Shown one piece after another: positions 18,901 through 25,893 of a stretch of DNA of 64,000 bases (position 1 is its first letter; every line of letters starts with the position of its first letter). The DNA lies in contig NZ_OZ244925.1 in assembly GCF_965221945.1 (NCBI RefSeq), positions 1,116,001 through 1,180,000 of the forward strand, read 5' to 3'. The position numbers and the translations under genes are program-made. A model generated the notes under the pieces. It was not told where the DNA came from and searched no databases. It saw nothing but the letters and a program-made list of their open reading frames with translations. Source of the DNA: Poriferisodalis sp965221945. GTDB lineage: Bacteria > Actinomycetota > Acidimicrobiia > Acidimicrobiales > Poriferisodalaceae.

Positions 18901-20307
18901 GTCTCCAACGGACGCCTGACCCACGAAACGACTGTGACCGTGACCGTCAACGCGGTCAACGACCAGCCCAAGTTCCCGACAACGTCGACAACACGCACGA
19001 TCGCCGAAGGAGCCCCAGCCGCAGCACCAGTGGGCCACCCGGTGACAGCCACCGACATCGACGCTGAACCGCTCACGTACGGCCTCTTCGAGGTCGATGC
19101 ACCGTCGTTCACCATCGACCCTGGCACCGGCCAGATCGGCGTCGGGCCCAACACCGTGTCGGACCGCCGAACCCAACCCAACTACCGACTCAGAGTCCAA
19201 GCAACCGACCCCCACGGTGCCAGAGCCAGCACCACCGTCATCGTGACCGTGACCGCCCCACGCACCACGCCGGGAACAGGGCCTGTCAGGGGTGGTGGTG
19301 GCGGCGCTGGTGGCGGTAGTGGCGGTGGTGGCGGCGGTTTTGAGCCGAGCACAGCAGTGGTGATCGTGGCCAATGGATGGAGCCCATCCGATATCGGTGT
19401 CGCGTCAGCGCTGTCGGCACGCACGCCGGACTCCGCTGTGATCTACACCACAGGCGACCGACTGTCAGTGGCTGCACGCGATCTGCTGGTCGACTATCTG
19501 CCTACGGGAGTGATCGTGGTGGGCGGCGAGACCGCTGTGAGCGCCGCAGCGCTGACCTCGATGCGGCGCGCCTCGGAATCGGACTCGGTTGAGCGGATCA
19601 CCGGAGCGACACGCTCGGACACCGCAGCCAGCGTCGCGCGACGGATCCTGGACGCCTCCGAGGCGGGCGGGGCGACCGTGATCATCGCGAACGGATGGAG
19701 CCCCGCCGACATCGGCGTGGCCGCGGCACTCTCTGCACGCACGCCTCGCTCAGCCGTCGCCTACACCACATCCGGCGCCTTGCCCGATGCGACACAGCGA
19801 CTGCTGCGCGACTACCGACCGGCCCGCGTGCTCATCGTGGGCGGCGAGGCCGCCGTGGATCCTGCCGCAGTGTCGCAAATAGGCAACGCTGTGCCCGGTG
19901 CGATCATTGAGCGCGTCAGCGGCGCCACCAGAACCGCAACAGCCGCAGGCGTGGCCCGGAGGTTTTTGGGCCCGCACCTCGCGGCACCAGCCGGTGAGCT
20001 GACGATCATCGTGGCCAATGGCTGGAGTCCTCCCGACATCGGCGGAGCAGCCGCGCTCTCGGCGCGCACCGCGGGTTCCGCGGTGCTCTACACCGAAAGT
20101 GGGCGACTCTCCGCCGAAGCCGCCGAGATACTGTGCGACTACCGGCCGACCAGAGTGGTGTTCATCGGCGGGCCTGCCGCGATCACCGCCGCAGTGAAGG
20201 ACCAGACCCGCGCAATCCTGCCCGACGCAACCGTGCTGCGATACAGCGGAGCCACCCGAACCCAGACCGCCGCAGCCATCGCTCGCCGAACGCTCGGACC
20301 GTCATAG
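12904..20307 (+). CDS. Giant wall-anchored protein with arylsulfotransferase-like, Calx-beta, cadherin and CWB2 modules
   Basis: 2467 residues; GTG start with GGGAG upstream. Order with rough residues: signal segment (11-36), FN3 (40-150), two cadherin-like domains (155-360), Ig-like (360-455), cadherin-like beta sandwich (460-560), arylsulfotransferase-type beta-propeller (565-940; HDFRLLDNGNYMLM, WNSWDHMP, HLNTMQMADGHII, GQHGSSLLPNGNLLLYDNG), SwmB-like (945-1060), Calx-beta repeats (1060-1520), further cadherin/Ig modules (1520-2120), a Gly-rich linker (about 2122-2145) and three CWB2 repeats (2149-2466) with RITGATRSDTA-type motifs and VANGWSP repeats. Family knowledge: CWB2 binds wall polymers; ASST proteins transfer sulfate between phenols. 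Activity here is unproven. A 14-G tract lies inside the Calx-beta part. Confidence 0.88.
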   Translation: MSVARAVVVRMNVFALAALVAVLAVGLLTVGQATAASGDAPEVPQNIAGVALHYGRVLLDWDDAADADSYEVEHFDGQGWLRLPSAARGILAIFNGSSVILDGLENERRIEVRIRAVNSTGTSEWSGIYSIPATATLDFSGVPRPRFPGAPTITSAGPYEVDEGATSIATLGATDHNTAESELVWSVAGGADAARFVLSESGVLAFGAAPDYEEPDDVGADGIYELTVQVSDGTNDVTADVSVTLRNVIELEAAEGPSEVSFAENGWSRVATFTASSSQDRDGITWTLGGDDAAHFSIDEPSGVLRFHPDPVAPVIVAKPPDFEAPVDSDNDNAYVVTLLASSASSTADTALSVTVTVTDADEDGAVSLTTKRPRTSVAVTAALADPDGVVDGSATWVWERSVGYNEWAAIAGADSASYTPVAADAGSFLRVGVSYSDNHGSGTHAQATATEVVAAAQLSGLSVSTDDSAGATGDDAWRLMRPAFDAQTLHYSVGCNDTDTMTLTMHPAEATSRISVNGTQVANAGADVAVTATMPVTGTSSVRVALADAQGAATQYVVHCFGDEVRPIVVEKPLGETGVLDELILFSQSNHLMAMDHNGVPRILRRVGQAAGGYFRFYPDINGEPRYSYQRRLTWILDEKLDELAVARTVPPLTRQDGHDFRLLDNGNYMLMAYQGTERDLSHLTFSDSRGAPFGADAYVEDSIIQIVTPGGSETFRWNSWDHMPLEDCAQHWFPPVNGDYAHLNTMQMADGHIIASMRGCSRVLAIDAATGDVRWRVGPSNLSVAEWAERDIGPPPLEIVGDPEKQFCGQHGSSLLPNGNLLLYDNGVECTRNPWTLQNLFRENSVYSRGLEYALDLDNGEAVFVRDHSLRGTRSELGYRSGHIEGLSNGHWLISWGGANRTVPFAATSDVFTQVDPDTGSEWLSVGGTRTNKATVMAPEALARAPAPPEARVLAGSYTSVAHSGVGDAPQVAVAFNRPVADFGASSPSLGVQGATVTAVVPHLVAGEPANAYLVTLAPEGAGAISVAFVAGEACDDGGVCAADGMMLASVPPAVVIGPPVMVTFGAASYSVGEGATLQVPVELSRAHGGGLEIEVPIVASALSASFGEFTVASGVRFAADETRKTVSFEAGDDAVVEGSETVVLSFGALASGFSAGVTADTTVTITDTDTAVIGFSAASNEVSEGGETELTFAVTNGVTFAADQAIGIAVAGSADAGDDFVLTDSQNRTLSAPYSVTLAAGASSVTAGLRAVDDSDAELAETVVLSARLASTGTLIGSRTVTVPASDLGTPEVTIAGGGGVTEGGDAVFVLERTATLGTPLTQALTVRVEVTGTGGILSGATASTVTFAAGQSAVELRARTVDDSVVEDAATVTALVRADTASPARYVTGSPNRATVAVRDDDVARFRVSAGVPAIVEGAEVTVTVDTVGVTFEQAQSLSMSAAGSAAVGDDFVLTDSDGSELAAPYELTLGAGARSTSFGIAAAVDAVEDDGETVVLVVLHDGQSVATVTVTVIDENELPMVMGPSDVPFAENGSAAVATFTATDAEGDPVTWSLGGADAARFDIAAGTLGFRSPPDFEMPADAGADNVYDVAVQASDGEGTTNRHVTVTVFDVDEAATIASVSGSFLISYDEIATAPVAAFTATDPERATIRWSLGAIDAAVFRISSGGVLSFVRPPDFEHPGDDDDNNEYVVQVQPRAGASDLVVRDVLVTVADVDELGMLVLSPPQPQVGTPLGAAVVDPDGFLAAQEWTWQRRLGGDLWGDIAGATTGSYTPVAADEGYHLRVEVSYLDGTGTGTDTMAAETAFPTRAAPIALNKAPDFGDDPVARSVAENSLPGTAVGATVTATDSDSGDADRLIYTLSGPDDDLFTIDGFTGQIRVGSAAVLDHESAGRPYSVTVTATDPSGASDDVTVIINITDVNEAPVAADDTAVTAEDSRVVIAVLTNDTDPDGDTLTVALGDAPLHGRVSVEADNTLAYTPASDFNGKDIFTYAVSNGRLTHETTVTVTVNAVNDQPKFPTTSTTRTIAEGAPAAAPVGHPVTATDIDAEPLTYGLFEVDAPSFTIDPGTGQIGVGPNTVSDRRTQPNYRLRVQATDPHGARASTTVIVTVTAPRTTPGTGPVRGGGGGAGGGSGGGGGGFEPSTAVVIVANGWSPSDIGVASALSARTPDSAVIYTTGDRLSVAARDLLVDYLPTGVIVVGGETAVSAAALTSMRRASESDSVERITGATRSDTAASVARRILDASEAGGATVIIANGWSPADIGVAAALSARTPRSAVAYTTSGALPDATQRLLRDYRPARVLIVGGEAAVDPAAVSQIGNAVPGAIIERVSGATRTATAAGVARRFLGPHLAAPAGELTIIVANGWSPPDIGGAAALSARTAGSAVLYTESGRLSAEAAEILCDYRPTRVVFIGGPAAITAAVKDQTRAILPDATVLRYSGATRTQTAAAIARRTLGPS
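16800..16813 (+). repeat. G14 homopolymer inside the giant surface-protein gene
   Basis: Fourteen consecutive G residues at codons 1299-1304, encoding AGGGGV at the start of a Calx-beta repeat. The present length keeps the frame open; a gain or loss of one or two bases would end translation after the arylsulfotransferase-like domain and remove the CWB2 anchor. Confidence 0.85.
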
Positions 20308-20385
20308 GGACCCCAGCCACACAGGACACCACGCCGAACGTCGCCGCTACGCCGCAATGACCTGTGGTCACCGAACCAAGAGCCC

Positions 20386-20513
20386 TAGCGGATAGGCGGC
20401 GATGCCCGGCAGCCCCGACGGCCTGGACTTTGCGCAGAAATGCCGCCACAGACGGCAAATTTGCACAAAGAAGGCGTGAGCAACTTTCCTAGACGTCACC
20501 TATCCGCGCGGCC
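20386..20513 (+). repeat. Dispersed palindromic element, copy 1
   Basis: About 128 bp. Ends are inverted repeats GCGGATAGGCGGCG and (on the other strand) GCGGATAGGTGACG. The middle folds into a hairpin with arms CTTTGCGCAGAAATGCCG and CGGCAAATTTGCACAAAG around a 7-nt loop. It is nearly identical to copy 2 at 37881 in opposite orientation. It abuts the stop codon of the PhyH gene and lies downstream of the giant surface-protein gene. Confidence 0.85.
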
Positions 20514-20514
20514 C

Positions 20515-21351
20515 CTAAATTCCGGGGGTTCGGTATCCGTCGTTGCGCCACAGGATCGGGAAGTGGTTCTCGTCCATCTCGTCGTCGGCGAGGCGGGCGT
20601 AGCGGGAGTAGATGGGTCCGTTGCCCTCGCCGAAGCCGTCCCGGTTGAACCGGGCGTCGCTGCTGGCGCAGTGCAGCACCAGGGTTCGCCGGTGACGGTC
20701 GGAGCTGTTGGGCCCCGAGCCGTGCCAGGCCCAGCCGTGATGAAATGATCCGCCTCCCGCGGTCACTTCGACCGGCGCGATGTCTAACTCGACGCCCGCG
20801 ACTTCAGCGGCTGCCGCGACCGGAGCCCGGTAGTCGTCGGGGGCATGAAACTCCCCGAACAGGTCGCCTGCGGTAGGCCAGCGATGCGAGCCCCGCGCAA
20901 TCTCCAAGGTGCCTCCGCCCGCCACCGTGTCGTCCAGTGCGATCCAGCACGAGAACATCTCCGTCGGCGTGTACCAGGACAGGTAGGCGTTGTCGCGATG
21001 GAATCCCAGTGACCGGGCTCCTGGCGGCTTCCACAGCACATTGTCCTGGACGATGCGAGCACCGGGCCAGCTGGCCAACTTGGCAACGGCCTCACCTAGG
21101 CGAGCGTCGAGCACAGTCGACGCGATGAGCCCGTCGGCCTTCCAGCCGTTGCAGATCTGCCGCGTGAGCGTCGGATCACTGCGGTCCTCGAGCCAGTTGA
21201 CTTCGTCTGGAGAGATGCCCGTCTCGAATTCGCCGCGGAACAGCCGCTCGAATCGCTCTTTCAGGGGATCGACCAGAGCCCGGTCGATCAGCGCGTCGAC
21301 CGTGACAAAGCCGTTGGCGTAGAACGACTCCACATCGCCAACTGCGAGCAT
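20515..21351 (-). CDS. Phytanoyl-CoA dioxygenase (PhyH) family protein
   Basis: 278 residues, Fe(II)/2-oxoglutarate-dependent oxygenase. The facial triad is visible: His118 and Asp120 in FHRDNAY and His210 in WAWHGSGPN, followed by a basic RHRRTLVLH segment that would hold the 2-oxoglutarate carboxylate. Family members hydroxylate alpha-carbons of acyl-CoAs or diverse natural products; the exact substrate is open. The stop codon lies directly at the edge of the dispersed repeat. It runs in the same direction as the acyl-CoA dehydrogenase, 74 bp away, so a shared fatty-acid role is possible. Confidence 0.88.
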   Translation of the reverse strand: MLAVGDVESFYANGFVTVDALIDRALVDPLKERFERLFRGEFETGISPDEVNWLEDRSDPTLTRQICNGWKADGLIASTVLDARLGEAVAKLASWPGARIVQDNVLWKPPGARSLGFHRDNAYLSWYTPTEMFSCWIALDDTVAGGGTLEIARGSHRWPTAGDLFGEFHAPDDYRAPVAAAAEVAGVELDIAPVEVTAGGGSFHHGWAWHGSGPNSSDRHRRTLVLHCASSDARFNRDGFGEGNGPIYSRYARLADDEMDENHFPILWRNDGYRTPGI

Positions 21352-21425
21352 CGCGCCAAGCTACTGCCAGCTGCGCGGTGCGCTGGATGAGCGCGCGCCC
21401 GGCTGTGGCTGATGTTCCGGATGGC

Positions 21426-22664
21426 TTACGTCATCCTGAAGTCGGGATCGTGGCGGCGGAGTTCGCGGCGGGCGATGGTCATCTTGTGGACTTCGTCGGG
21501 GCCGTCAGCGATCCGCAAGGTGCGCATGTGGGCGTACATCTCCGCCAGCGGGAAGAACTGGGTAACGCCGCCAGCACCGTGCACCTGGATGGCGCGGTCG
21601 ATCACCTTGAGCGCCATGTTCGGCACGGCCACCTTGATGCCGGAGATTTCCTGAGCCGCAGCCTTGTTGCCGATCGTGTCCATGAGGTGCGCCACGTGCA
21701 GCACGTACTCGCGGGCCTGGTCGATCTCGATGCGAGCATCGGCGATCCAGTCCTGGATCAGGCCCTGCTGGGCGACCGACTTGCCGAAGGTCTCGCGTTC
21801 GAGCGCGCGAAGGCACATACATTCCAGCGCACGCTCGGCCACGCCGATTGATCGCATGCAGTGGTGGATACGGCCAGGGCCCAGGCGGGCTTGGCTGATG
21901 GCAAAGCCCTCGCCCTCGCCGCCCAGGATGTGGTCCTCGGGCACGCGCACATTCTCGTAGACCAGCTCGGGGTGACCACCACGATCGTGGAATCCGAAAA
22001 CCAGCGGATCGCGATCCACCCTGATGCCCTCGGCATGCCGGGGGACCACGATCATGGACTGCTGGCGGTGACGCGGCCCGTCAGGGTCGTTCTTGCCCAT
22101 CACGATGAGCACCTGGCACTCCGGACGCAGCGCATTTGAGGAAAACCACTTGCGGCCGTTCAGCACGTAATCGTCGCCGTCACGGTCGATCCGCAGGCGG
22201 ATGTTGGAAGCGTCCGAACTGGCCACCTCAGGCTCGGTCATCGAGAAGGTGGACCGGATCTCGCCCTGGAGCAGCGGAGCCAGATACTGCTGCTTGACCC
22301 GTTCCGAGCCGTACAGGTTCAGGATCTCCATGTTGCCGGTGTCGGGCGCGGAGCAATTCAGCGCTTCGGAACTGAACGTGACCTTGCCGAGCTGCTCTGA
22401 AATCGGCGAGTAGTCCAGGTTGGAGAGCTTGGTGCCGGGAGCTTGCGGGTCGAGGTGGGGGATGAACAGGTTCCACAGGCCACGTTCGCGGGCGGCGGCC
22501 TTGAGCTTCTCCATGATCGCGGGCGTGGCGTGCACGTCTCCCGCGGCGGCGAGCTCGGCGTACTGCTCGTGGTACTCCTGCTCATTGGGATAAATGTGGT
22601 CGTCCATGAAGGACTGCACAGCCTCCTGCGTCTCGAGGCCCTTCTTGGTGTAGGCGTGCGCCAT
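21426..22664 (-). CDS. Acyl-CoA dehydrogenase
   Basis: 412 residues, FAD-dependent alpha,beta-dehydrogenation of an acyl-CoA. GGAG lies 9 bp before ATG 22664. Domain order is normal: N-terminal helical domain, middle beta domain with FSMTEPEVASSDASNIRL and NGRKWFSSNA, and C-terminal four-helix domain with ERALECMCLRALERETFGK and QVHGAGGVTQFFPLAEMYAHMRTLRIADGPDEVHK. The long N-terminus and these motifs fit the ACAD10/11-like or long-chain bacterial group rather than short-chain enzymes; chain length cannot be fixed. Electron transfer flavoprotein is not encoded nearby. Confidence 0.9.
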   Translation of the reverse strand: MAHAYTKKGLETQEAVQSFMDDHIYPNEQEYHEQYAELAAAGDVHATPAIMEKLKAAARERGLWNLFIPHLDPQAPGTKLSNLDYSPISEQLGKVTFSSEALNCSAPDTGNMEILNLYGSERVKQQYLAPLLQGEIRSTFSMTEPEVASSDASNIRLRIDRDGDDYVLNGRKWFSSNALRPECQVLIVMGKNDPDGPRHRQQSMIVVPRHAEGIRVDRDPLVFGFHDRGGHPELVYENVRVPEDHILGGEGEGFAISQARLGPGRIHHCMRSIGVAERALECMCLRALERETFGKSVAQQGLIQDWIADARIEIDQAREYVLHVAHLMDTIGNKAAAQEISGIKVAVPNMALKVIDRAIQVHGAGGVTQFFPLAEMYAHMRTLRIADGPDEVHKMTIARRELRRHDPDFRMT

Positions 22665-22800
22665 TGTCTCGCTCCAGTCCTGTGCGTGCGGTTCGCGCCC
22701 AGAAAGTAGCGGGCGCCCGTGCGCCCTGAAGCTAGCCCGCGGCTGTACGGAGTTTCAGAGCCGCGTTTCTCGGGGTTGGCCAATTCAGATCGCAGCCGCC

Positions 22801-23280
22801 TCAGACGTGGGTGCCGGCCCCGCCGTCGATCGTCAGGCAGGTGCCATTGATGTAGTTGGCAGCGCTGCTGGCCAGGAACACCACGCCCGAAGCAACTTCT
22901 TCGGCGGTGCCGTAGCAGCCCAGGGGCACGCCGGTGGAGTTACGGGCGAAGATCGCCTCGGCGTCAGTGTTGTTCGACTCTGCGATCTCGGCGGCTGCCC
23001 GTTCCCACATGTCGGTGCGGATGAGCCCGGGGATGACCGTGTTGGTGAGCACGTTGTCGGCGCCGTACTTGCCCGCCAGAGCCTTGGCGGTGGCAACCAT
23101 GGCTGCCTTGGTGGCGGCATAGTCGATGAGCGCTGCGTTGGGGAAGAAGGCGGCGCCACTGGCGATCATGATGATCCGACCCCATTTCTGCTCGCGCATG
23201 TGCGGCAGGCAGAACCGGGTGCAGCGCACTGCCGACATGAGGTTGAGTTGGTGCAGGTCGGTCCAGTCGTCGTCGGACAC
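22801..23280 (-). pseudogene. N-terminally truncated SDR (second copy)
   Basis: Nearly identical, from SDDDWTDLHQLNLMSAVRC to the C-terminus (TIDGGAGTHV), to the intact SDR at 25026. The first 105 or so residues, including the glycine-rich NAD(P)-binding motif, are missing; ten unrelated codons precede the homology. The catalytic Ser, Tyr and Lys (IASGAA, YAATK) remain, but without cofactor binding the product cannot work as a dehydrogenase. High identity with the intact copy implies recent duplication. Confidence 0.8.
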
Positions 23281-23383
23281 CGGACGGAACCCACATGTCG
23301 CAGCCATTTCTTACAACCGTCGCCCTATCGCTGTCCCGAACGCGACCGTGAGCGCAGCAATCGGGGCCGGCTACGGTGCGCGC

Positions 23384-23668
23384 ATGAGCGACGACGAACA
23401 GCCTCAGCCGCCTCCGTACCGGCCCGGCCCCCTCGTGCCTTGGACGCCTTTGGTTGCAACAGTCATCGCGATCGGCTCCATCGTTGCGTGGGGTGCGGCG
23501 CCGACCTTCGGGGGCGACGCCTATACCGACACCGTTTCGGCGATCTACTTCATCGGCGCAGCGATCACGTCGTGCTTGGCTCTGCTGTGCTGGCGCTCGT
23601 GGGCGAGCGATGTGGGCAGAGTCGACTACTGGCGCTGGCGCGAACACAAGCCCGAGGACCCGAACTGA
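23384..23668 (+). CDS. Small two-TM membrane protein, unknown
   Basis: 94 residues from ATG 23384. A proline/glutamine-rich start (DEQPQPPPYRPGP) precedes two hydrophobic helices (about residues 22-42 and 52-72) and a basic, tryptophan-rich tail. It is inserted, on the opposite strand, between two relic fragments. No family recognised. Confidence 0.5.
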   Translation: MSDDEQPQPPPYRPGPLVPWTPLVATVIAIGSIVAWGAAPTFGGDAYTDTVSAIYFIGAAITSCLALLCWRSWASDVGRVDYWRWREHKPEDPN

Positions 23669-23689
23669 TCTCGGCTGACTCGGCTGGAG

Positions 23690-24062
23690 CAGTCTCGCCG
23701 GATTGTTCAGCGATCTCGCCGTAACCCGATACTGCATCGAATTCGGCGATGTTCGCATTGGTCCGTGGGATGAGCTAGCGGCCGATGTCTACGGCGTCGT
23801 TGAAGGGGTTGAAGCCCCAGATCAGCACCGATGCCGCGTCGCTCGACCTGCCTCTGGCCGGTACTCCGAGCTGGTAGTAGCGCAGCATCGTGTCGGTCAT
23901 CCATTCCGGCGTGCCGACGTGACACGAGGTGTTGCCGAGAGCGCCGGAAGTTTCGACAATCTTCAGCCAGAGCCGTTCGTCGTGGACATCGCTCGCTGCG
24001 ACATTGGGCAGCATTCGTTCGCTGACACCGTCAGACGGCTTACCTCGATGACTGCCCGCCAC
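23690..24062 (-). pseudogene. C-terminal relic of a luciferase-like monooxygenase
   Basis: Matches the last 115 or so residues of the intact gene at 25894, beginning VAGSHRGKP and running through SDVHDERLWLKI and FNPFNDAVDIGR. After GR the frame has TAG (23775-23777) where the intact gene has GAG (GRELIPR); homology continues beyond the stop (LIPRTNANIAEFDA). The N-terminal two thirds are absent. Confidence 0.78.
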
Positions 24063-24111
24063 AACGGGAACGATGATGGATTCGTCAGATGGTGTTCCTC
24101 GCTGCTGAGAC

Positions 24112-24268
24112 TCATACGTGTGCGCTGACACCACACTCAATTGTGAGGCAGCTGCCGTTGATGTACTTCGCAGCATCCGAGGCCGCGAACACCACCCCGC
24201 GGCTACCTCTTCTGACGTGCCGTAGTCCCATTGGGAACTCCGGTGGAGCTGCTAGCGAAGGCGAGTCG
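24112..24268 (-). pseudogene. C-terminal SDR relic (third copy)
   Basis: About 50 codons matching the end of the SDR at 25026: SSTGVP, YGTSEEVAAG and VVFAASDAAKYINGSCLTI lie in successive different frames, so two frameshifts are present. It sits 50 bp upstream of the luciferase-like relic in the direction of transcription. Confidence 0.72.
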
Positions 24269-24291
24269 CGACGATCAGCTCGCTCGAAGCG

Positions 24292-24600
24292 GTGGATCGC
24301 TGGTGGCGCGAGACTGCGGTCGTGGAGGGACTGTTGATCTTCGCTGCGGTCATCGCCGTCGCCGCGGTGTTGGGGTGGCTCGCGAGCCCGAACCGGCATC
24401 AGAACCGCGCGGCGCGTCATCACCGGGCGGCGATGTGCCACGAGGTGCCCGCCGAGGAGCCGTGCATGAACTGCGGTTGCGAAGTAATCCTCGTGAACAG
24501 GGGTAATGCGGAGGCATTCGCCACGCATGGGGAGCTGCCCGAGTCTTACGACTACCGCTGCTTCCGCTGCAATCTGAATGGGCAACGCTTCATCATGTGA
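24292..24600 (+). CDS. Small protein with one TM helix and a zinc-ribbon-like motif
   Basis: Up to 102 residues; start uncertain (GTG at 24292 or 24322). A hydrophobic helix (LLIFAAVIAVAAVLGWLA) is followed by a basic stretch and two CxxC pairs (CMNC and CFRC, about 28 residues apart), which could bind zinc. It lies among relic genes and no family is recognised; it may be a real small gene. Confidence 0.4.
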   Translation: MDRWWRETAVVEGLLIFAAVIAVAAVLGWLASPNRHQNRAARHHRAAMCHEVPAEEPCMNCGCEVILVNRGNAEAFATHGELPESYDYRCFRCNLNGQRFIM

Positions 24601-25025
24601 GAGTTGTCGAACCATGCGGCGCGGCTCGCTGTGCTTTGAGCGGCTGGGACCTCAGCGCTCGCGAAGTCGGCGACGCTCACACTGTCCGACTCCGGTGACG
24701 TGTTAGCAGCGCAGGCTTGCGGGGAAATGGAGTCGACGGGTGTCTTGGAGCCAGTCGGGCACAACGCAATGCGCTACGGACACGACAGCGGGGTCCCAGC
24801 CGGGTTCGGACAGCGCCGCGTGCGTGGGTCGCTCAAGTCCCGCACTCGCAGGCGCCTTCGGGGTGGGCGAGGGTCCCGCCCTGATCGCAGCGGGCCCCGC
24901 ACCTTGCCGGTGCGTGAGTCGTTACATGTGGGCACGAGCTGGGCGTGCACTGCCTTGGCGGATGCGCGGAACGTAACCGGGATTCTCTGAACGGGTGCCG
25001 CGAAGGTGTCAAGGCTGTCGGCGGC
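24601..25025. other. No recognisable gene
   Basis: About 425 bp between the small zinc-ribbon gene and the SDR stop. Short open frames exist on both strands but none has protein-like composition, family motifs or a ribosome site; no tRNA or clear hairpin seen. Probably eroded sequence of the duplicated region. Confidence 0.5.
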
Positions 25026-25817
25026 TCAGACGTGGGTTCCGACCCCGCCGTCGATCGTTAGGCAGATGCCGTTGATGTAGTCGGCGGCGTTGCTGGCCAG
25101 GAAGACCACGCCCGAAGCAACCTCTTCGGCGGTGCCGTAGCGGCCCAAGGGCACGCCGGTGGAGTTGCGGGCGAAAATGGCCTCGGCGTCAGTGTCGTTT
25201 GCTTCGGCGATCTCAGCGGCCGCCCGTTCCCACATGTCGGTGCGGATGAGCCCGGGGATGATCGTGTTGGTGAGCACGTTGTCGGCGCCGTACTTGCCGG
25301 CCAGCGCCTTGGCTGTGGCAACCATGGCTGCCTTGGTGGCGGCGTAGTCGATGAGAGCGGCATTGGGGGAGAACGCGGCGCCACTGGCGATCATGATGAC
25401 CCGACCCCATTTCTGCTCGCGCATGTGCGGCAGGCAGAAACGTGTGCAGCGCACCGCTGACATGAGGTTGAGTTGGTGCAGTTCGGTCCAGTCGTCGTCG
25501 GACATGTACAGGAAGTTGCGCGACGGCGAGGCGCCGACGTTGTTGACGAGGATGTCGATCGGACCCATCTGTTCCGCGGCAATTTCGAGTATTTCCTCCA
25601 CGGCATCCGTCTCAGACATGTCGCCGAAATACCCGTGTGCTGACCCGGTCCCCGACGGGGGTTGGTAGCTGTCGAGATCGAAGACCGCCTGCGGGCCGCG
25701 AGCACAGAAGCCGACCGTCGCACCGTGATCGGCCATCAGTTTCACCGACGCTCTGCCGATGCCCTTCGAGCCGCCGGTCACTAGTGCTACCCGCCCCGAA
25801 AGATCCAAGTCCAGCAT
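25026..25817 (-). CDS. Short-chain dehydrogenase/reductase (intact copy)
   Basis: 263 residues; ATG 25817 is supported by GGGAGGA 5 bp upstream. Rossmann motif TGGSKGIG (about residues 14-21), NNVG after it, and the catalytic Ser-Tyr-Lys in IASGAA and DYAATKAA. Classical NAD(P)-dependent oxidoreductase; substrate unknown. It follows the luciferase-like gene by 76 bp on the same strand, and this pair appears to be the source of the relics at 22801-24268. Confidence 0.88.
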   Translation of the reverse strand: MLDLDLSGRVALVTGGSKGIGRASVKLMADHGATVGFCARGPQAVFDLDSYQPPSGTGSAHGYFGDMSETDAVEEILEIAAEQMGPIDILVNNVGASPSRNFLYMSDDDWTELHQLNLMSAVRCTRFCLPHMREQKWGRVIMIASGAAFSPNAALIDYAATKAAMVATAKALAGKYGADNVLTNTIIPGLIRTDMWERAAAEIAEANDTDAEAIFARNSTGVPLGRYGTAEEVASGVVFLASNAADYINGICLTIDGGVGTHV

Positions 25818-25893
25818 GGGTTCCTCCCTCAATTTCGATGGTCTGATTATGCGGTGTTCGATCGTCCGGTGGGCCTGTTGTCGGCCCGATGCC

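Noticed and set aside
24601..25025. Small open frames on both strands as genes
   Set aside because: No ribosome sites, no motifs and composition typical for out-of-frame high-GC DNA.
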